From positions 1 through 7,100 of the forward strand of contig JAUVPO010000094.1 in assembly GCA_030598625.1 (NCBI GenBank): a DNA stretch of 7,100 nucleotides, given 5' to 3'. Source of the stretch: Deferribacteres bacterium (GTDB taxonomy: Bacteria > Nitrospirota > Thermodesulfovibrionia > UBA6902). The notes below the pieces were generated by a model. That model was not told the DNA's origin, searched no databases, and worked only from the letters and a program-made list of their open reading frames with translations. A program made the position numbers and the translations under genes. Position 1 is the stretch's first letter. The number at the start of each line of letters is the position of its first letter. Positions 5,391 through 7,100 of this stretch are shown here, one piece after another.

Positions 5391-6383
5391 ATGCCTGAAC
5401 TAAGGAAAGACCCTATTTCCGGCAGATGGGTTATTATTTCTATTGAAAGGGGCAAGCGGCCCTCTGATTTCGGAATGCGGGTTTCCACCAAAAAAGGCGG
5501 TTTTTGCGCTTTTTGCGAAGGGAATGAACATACGACACCCCCGGAGATACTGGCCATCAGACCTGACAAGAGTAAACGTGACACACCCGGCTGGACGCTC
5601 CGAGTAGTATCCAATAAATTCCCCGCGCTTAACATTGAAGGGCAGCTAAACAGGGTCGGTGAAGGTATATTTGACAAGATGAACGGGGTCGGGGCTCACG
5701 AAATAATAATAGAATGCCCTGATCATAATCTTACTCTTTCAACGATGCCCGTGAAATCAGTTGAAGACGCTCTCTGTGTTTTTTATGATAGAATTACGGA
5801 CCTCAAGAAAGACAGCCGTCTTAAATATGTGCTTGTCTTTAAAAATGAAGGTGACGACGCGGGCGCTTCTCTTGAACATTCGCATTCCCAGCTTATAGCC
5901 CTTCCCATAGTTCCACATTTAGTACAGGAAGAAATAGAACATGCTAAGCAGTATTATAATTACAAAGAGAGGTGTATTTTTTGTGACATAATACGCCAGG
6001 AAACGGAAAAGGGCACAAGGGTCATCTCTGAGAATGAAGATTTTATTGCTCTTGCCCCGTTTGCGCCGCGGTCGCCGTTTGAAACCCTGATATTGCCAAA
6101 GAACCATAAATCCAGCTTTATCCCTGATGGAAGGTTCAACCTTCTTGCTCAAATACTACAGAAAACATTGAGGCAAATAGACAAAGTCCTTAATATGCCT
6201 CCATACAATATGATGATTCACACATCACCTTTCGAGAACGAGACAAACGATTATTATCACTGGCATATTGAAATAATACCAAAGCTTACAAAGATTGCGG
6301 GTTTTGAATGGGGATCAGGTTTTTACATTAATCCAACGCCTCCTGAAGAGGCCGCAAAATTTATGAGAGAAGTGGAGATATGA
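5391..6383 (+). CDS. galT: Galactose-1-phosphate uridylyltransferase-like nucleotidyltransferase (GalT family)
   Basis: A 330-residue HIT-superfamily enzyme. GalT swaps UMP between UDP-glucose and galactose-1-phosphate in the Leloir pathway through a uridylylated histidine. N-terminal RKDPISGRWVIIS is a family hallmark. A first zinc site is visible as C39-x-x-C42 (FCAFCEG), H103 (GAHEII) and H163, with the nucleophile H165 in EHSHSQ; the middle residue is Ser where E. coli GalT has Pro (HPH). A second Cys pair C195-x-x-C198 (RCIFCDI), with H239 and H290 (HWHIEIIP), resembles the second zinc site I recall from the plant ADP-glucose phosphorylase and many bacterial homologues, rather than the Fe site of E. 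coli GalT. The C terminus EWGSGFYINPTPPEEAA fits the family. No galK, galE or glycogen gene is in the window. The GAF-domain gene follows after 88 bases on the same strand. Family is sure; the exact sugar and nucleotide are not. Confidence 0.85.
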   Translation: MPELRKDPISGRWVIISIERGKRPSDFGMRVSTKKGGFCAFCEGNEHTTPPEILAIRPDKSKRDTPGWTLRVVSNKFPALNIEGQLNRVGEGIFDKMNGVGAHEIIIECPDHNLTLSTMPVKSVEDALCVFYDRITDLKKDSRLKYVLVFKNEGDDAGASLEHSHSQLIALPIVPHLVQEEIEHAKQYYNYKERCIFCDIIRQETEKGTRVISENEDFIALAPFAPRSPFETLILPKNHKSSFIPDGRFNLLAQILQKTLRQIDKVLNMPPYNMMIHTSPFENETNDYYHWHIEIIPKLTKIAGFEWGSGFYINPTPPEEAAKFMREVEI

Positions 6384-6471
6384 AGTTATTGTGAAGGGAC
6401 AGAGGGTCGAAGAAAAAGAAATATGTCTTTGTGCCCCTGCCGCTTTGAACATAAGCAGTTAAGCGCTTTAT

Positions 6472-7100
6472 ATGAGTGATGATATGGCTGAAATTACCGA
6501 AAACAAACAGCCGGAAATAAAATCCCCGGCAACAGACATCTTGATCAGGGTAGCCCAGGTCGCGAGTTCAACACTTGAGCTAAGGGAAATTCTCGATACT
6601 ATTGCACAGGTTGTAGCCGATTCTCTCAATAAAGACCTCTGTTCTATATGCCTCACTAAGCCAGGGGAAAAAGTTATCTGTATCGAGGCTGCCAGGGGTG
6701 CCGGCAAAGAATCTATTACAGTATTTTGCCTCAGGGATGAAGAAGGACTTATTGAAAAGGTATTTAGAAAACGGCAACCTCTGACAATAGAAGATATAAG
6801 AAAAGAACCTGATATTAAAGCGATTCTCAACCCGGGGAAAAGCGATCTCCTTTCATTGCTTGCCGTTCCGGTCGTAAAAGATAATTTAATATTAGGAATT
6901 ATCACGCTTCAGACTAAGGACCCCTATATTTACCGTTGGGATGAGATTAACCTTCTCAGGATAATCTCTCATAACATCAGCGCCGCCATAAGGAATGCGG
7001 AGCTTTACAGAAGCGTCAAAACACAGCTTGATGAACTCAAGGTAATTCATGAAATCGGAAAGGCTATAACGTCTATTTTAAATATCGATGAGCTCCTCCC
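6472..7100 (+). CDS. GAF-domain sensor protein, N-terminal part, 3' end outside window
   Basis: An open frame of 209 codons from ATG to the window edge. Residues about 22-175 form a GAF domain: an N-terminal helix (TDILIRVAQVASSTLELREI), then DLCSICLTKPGEKVICIEAA strands, EEGLIEKVFRKRQPLTIEDI (90-109), SLLAVPVVKDNLILGIITLQ (128-147) and the closing helix WDEINLLRIISHNISAAI. A charged helical linker (about 175-190) leads to DELKVIHEIGKAITSILNIDELL (187-209), the usual opening of a second GAF domain. GAF domains bind small ligands and regulate attached output domains (histidine kinase, diguanylate cyclase, PtsP-type enzyme I, HD phosphodiesterase), but the output is outside the window. A second in-frame ATG at 6484 is an alternative start; neither has a clear SD. 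A TAA at 6460 blocks any longer upstream start. No signal peptide or membrane segment is seen, so it is probably cytoplasmic. Confidence 0.85.
   Translation, partial: MSDDMAEITENKQPEIKSPATDILIRVAQVASSTLELREILDTIAQVVADSLNKDLCSICLTKPGEKVICIEAARGAGKESITVFCLRDEEGLIEKVFRKRQPLTIEDIRKEPDIKAILNPGKSDLLSLLAVPVVKDNLILGIITLQTKDPYIYRWDEINLLRIISHNISAAIRNAELYRSVKTQLDELKVIHEIGKAITSILNIDELL

Noticed and set aside
5369..5677. Minus-strand 102-residue open frame over the galT 5' end
   Set aside because: It is a shadow of galT and covers the galT SD on the opposite strand; it shows no recognisable domain.
6468..6905. Minus-strand 145-residue open frame
   Set aside because: It is antisense to the GAF-domain coding region, is serine-rich and low in complexity, matches no family I know, and has no SD.

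Overview
The window reads as a bacterial chromosome segment, most likely from an anaerobe. It has an MEP-pathway isoprenoid gene (ispH), a type II fatty-acid synthase gene, a stand-alone rubredoxin, and strong AGGAGG-type ribosome binding sites ahead of several genes. Gene style (IspH/UbiA chemistry, GalT-like protein, GAF sensor, rubredoxin) would suit a Desulfobacterota- or Nitrospirota-like lineage, but that is inference; no rRNA or other strong marker is present. Seven genes are placed on both strands and packed tightly. No tRNA, rRNA, CRISPR array, insertion sequence or phage gene was seen, and no gene-free stretch exceeds about 200 bases.

Left part (1-539, + strand): the C-terminal part of a beta-ketoacyl-ACP synthase II (FabF), entering from outside the window. 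It converges, with only 6 bases between stop codons, on a three-gene minus-strand set (546-3940). Read in transcription order this set is: a class IV PLP aminotransferase (IlvE / D-amino-acid aminotransferase / PabC family), an IspH protein fused in one reading frame to a UbiA-type membrane prenyltransferase domain, and a thymidylate-synthase-fold protein of the compact archaeal type. The first two genes are separated by 14 bases and the second and third by 69, so one transcript is likely. This set is the most unusual part of the window.

Middle (3941-5292): a 197-base divergent intergenic region carries a candidate promoter and a GC-rich hairpin leading into a 53-residue rubredoxin gene on the + strand (4138-4299). 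The rubredoxin converges on a minus-strand RNase Z-like metallo-beta-lactamase-fold protein.

Right part (5293-7100): a short AT-rich divergent region, then a GalT-like nucleotidyltransferase with a layout suggesting two zinc sites. After it comes the N-terminal part of a GAF-domain sensor protein that runs off the window.

Metabolic logic: IspH makes IPP/DMAPP, the building blocks of the polyprenyl diphosphates that UbiA enzymes transfer to aromatic or other acceptors. The fusion and its operon partners suggest a prenyl-lipid or quinone-related job, but neither acceptor nor product can be read from the sequence. Three genes that seem to be first in their transcripts (aminotransferase, RNase Z-like, GAF protein) have no visible Shine-Dalgarno sequence, whereas the two downstream genes of the minus-strand set, the rubredoxin gene and galT have clear ones.
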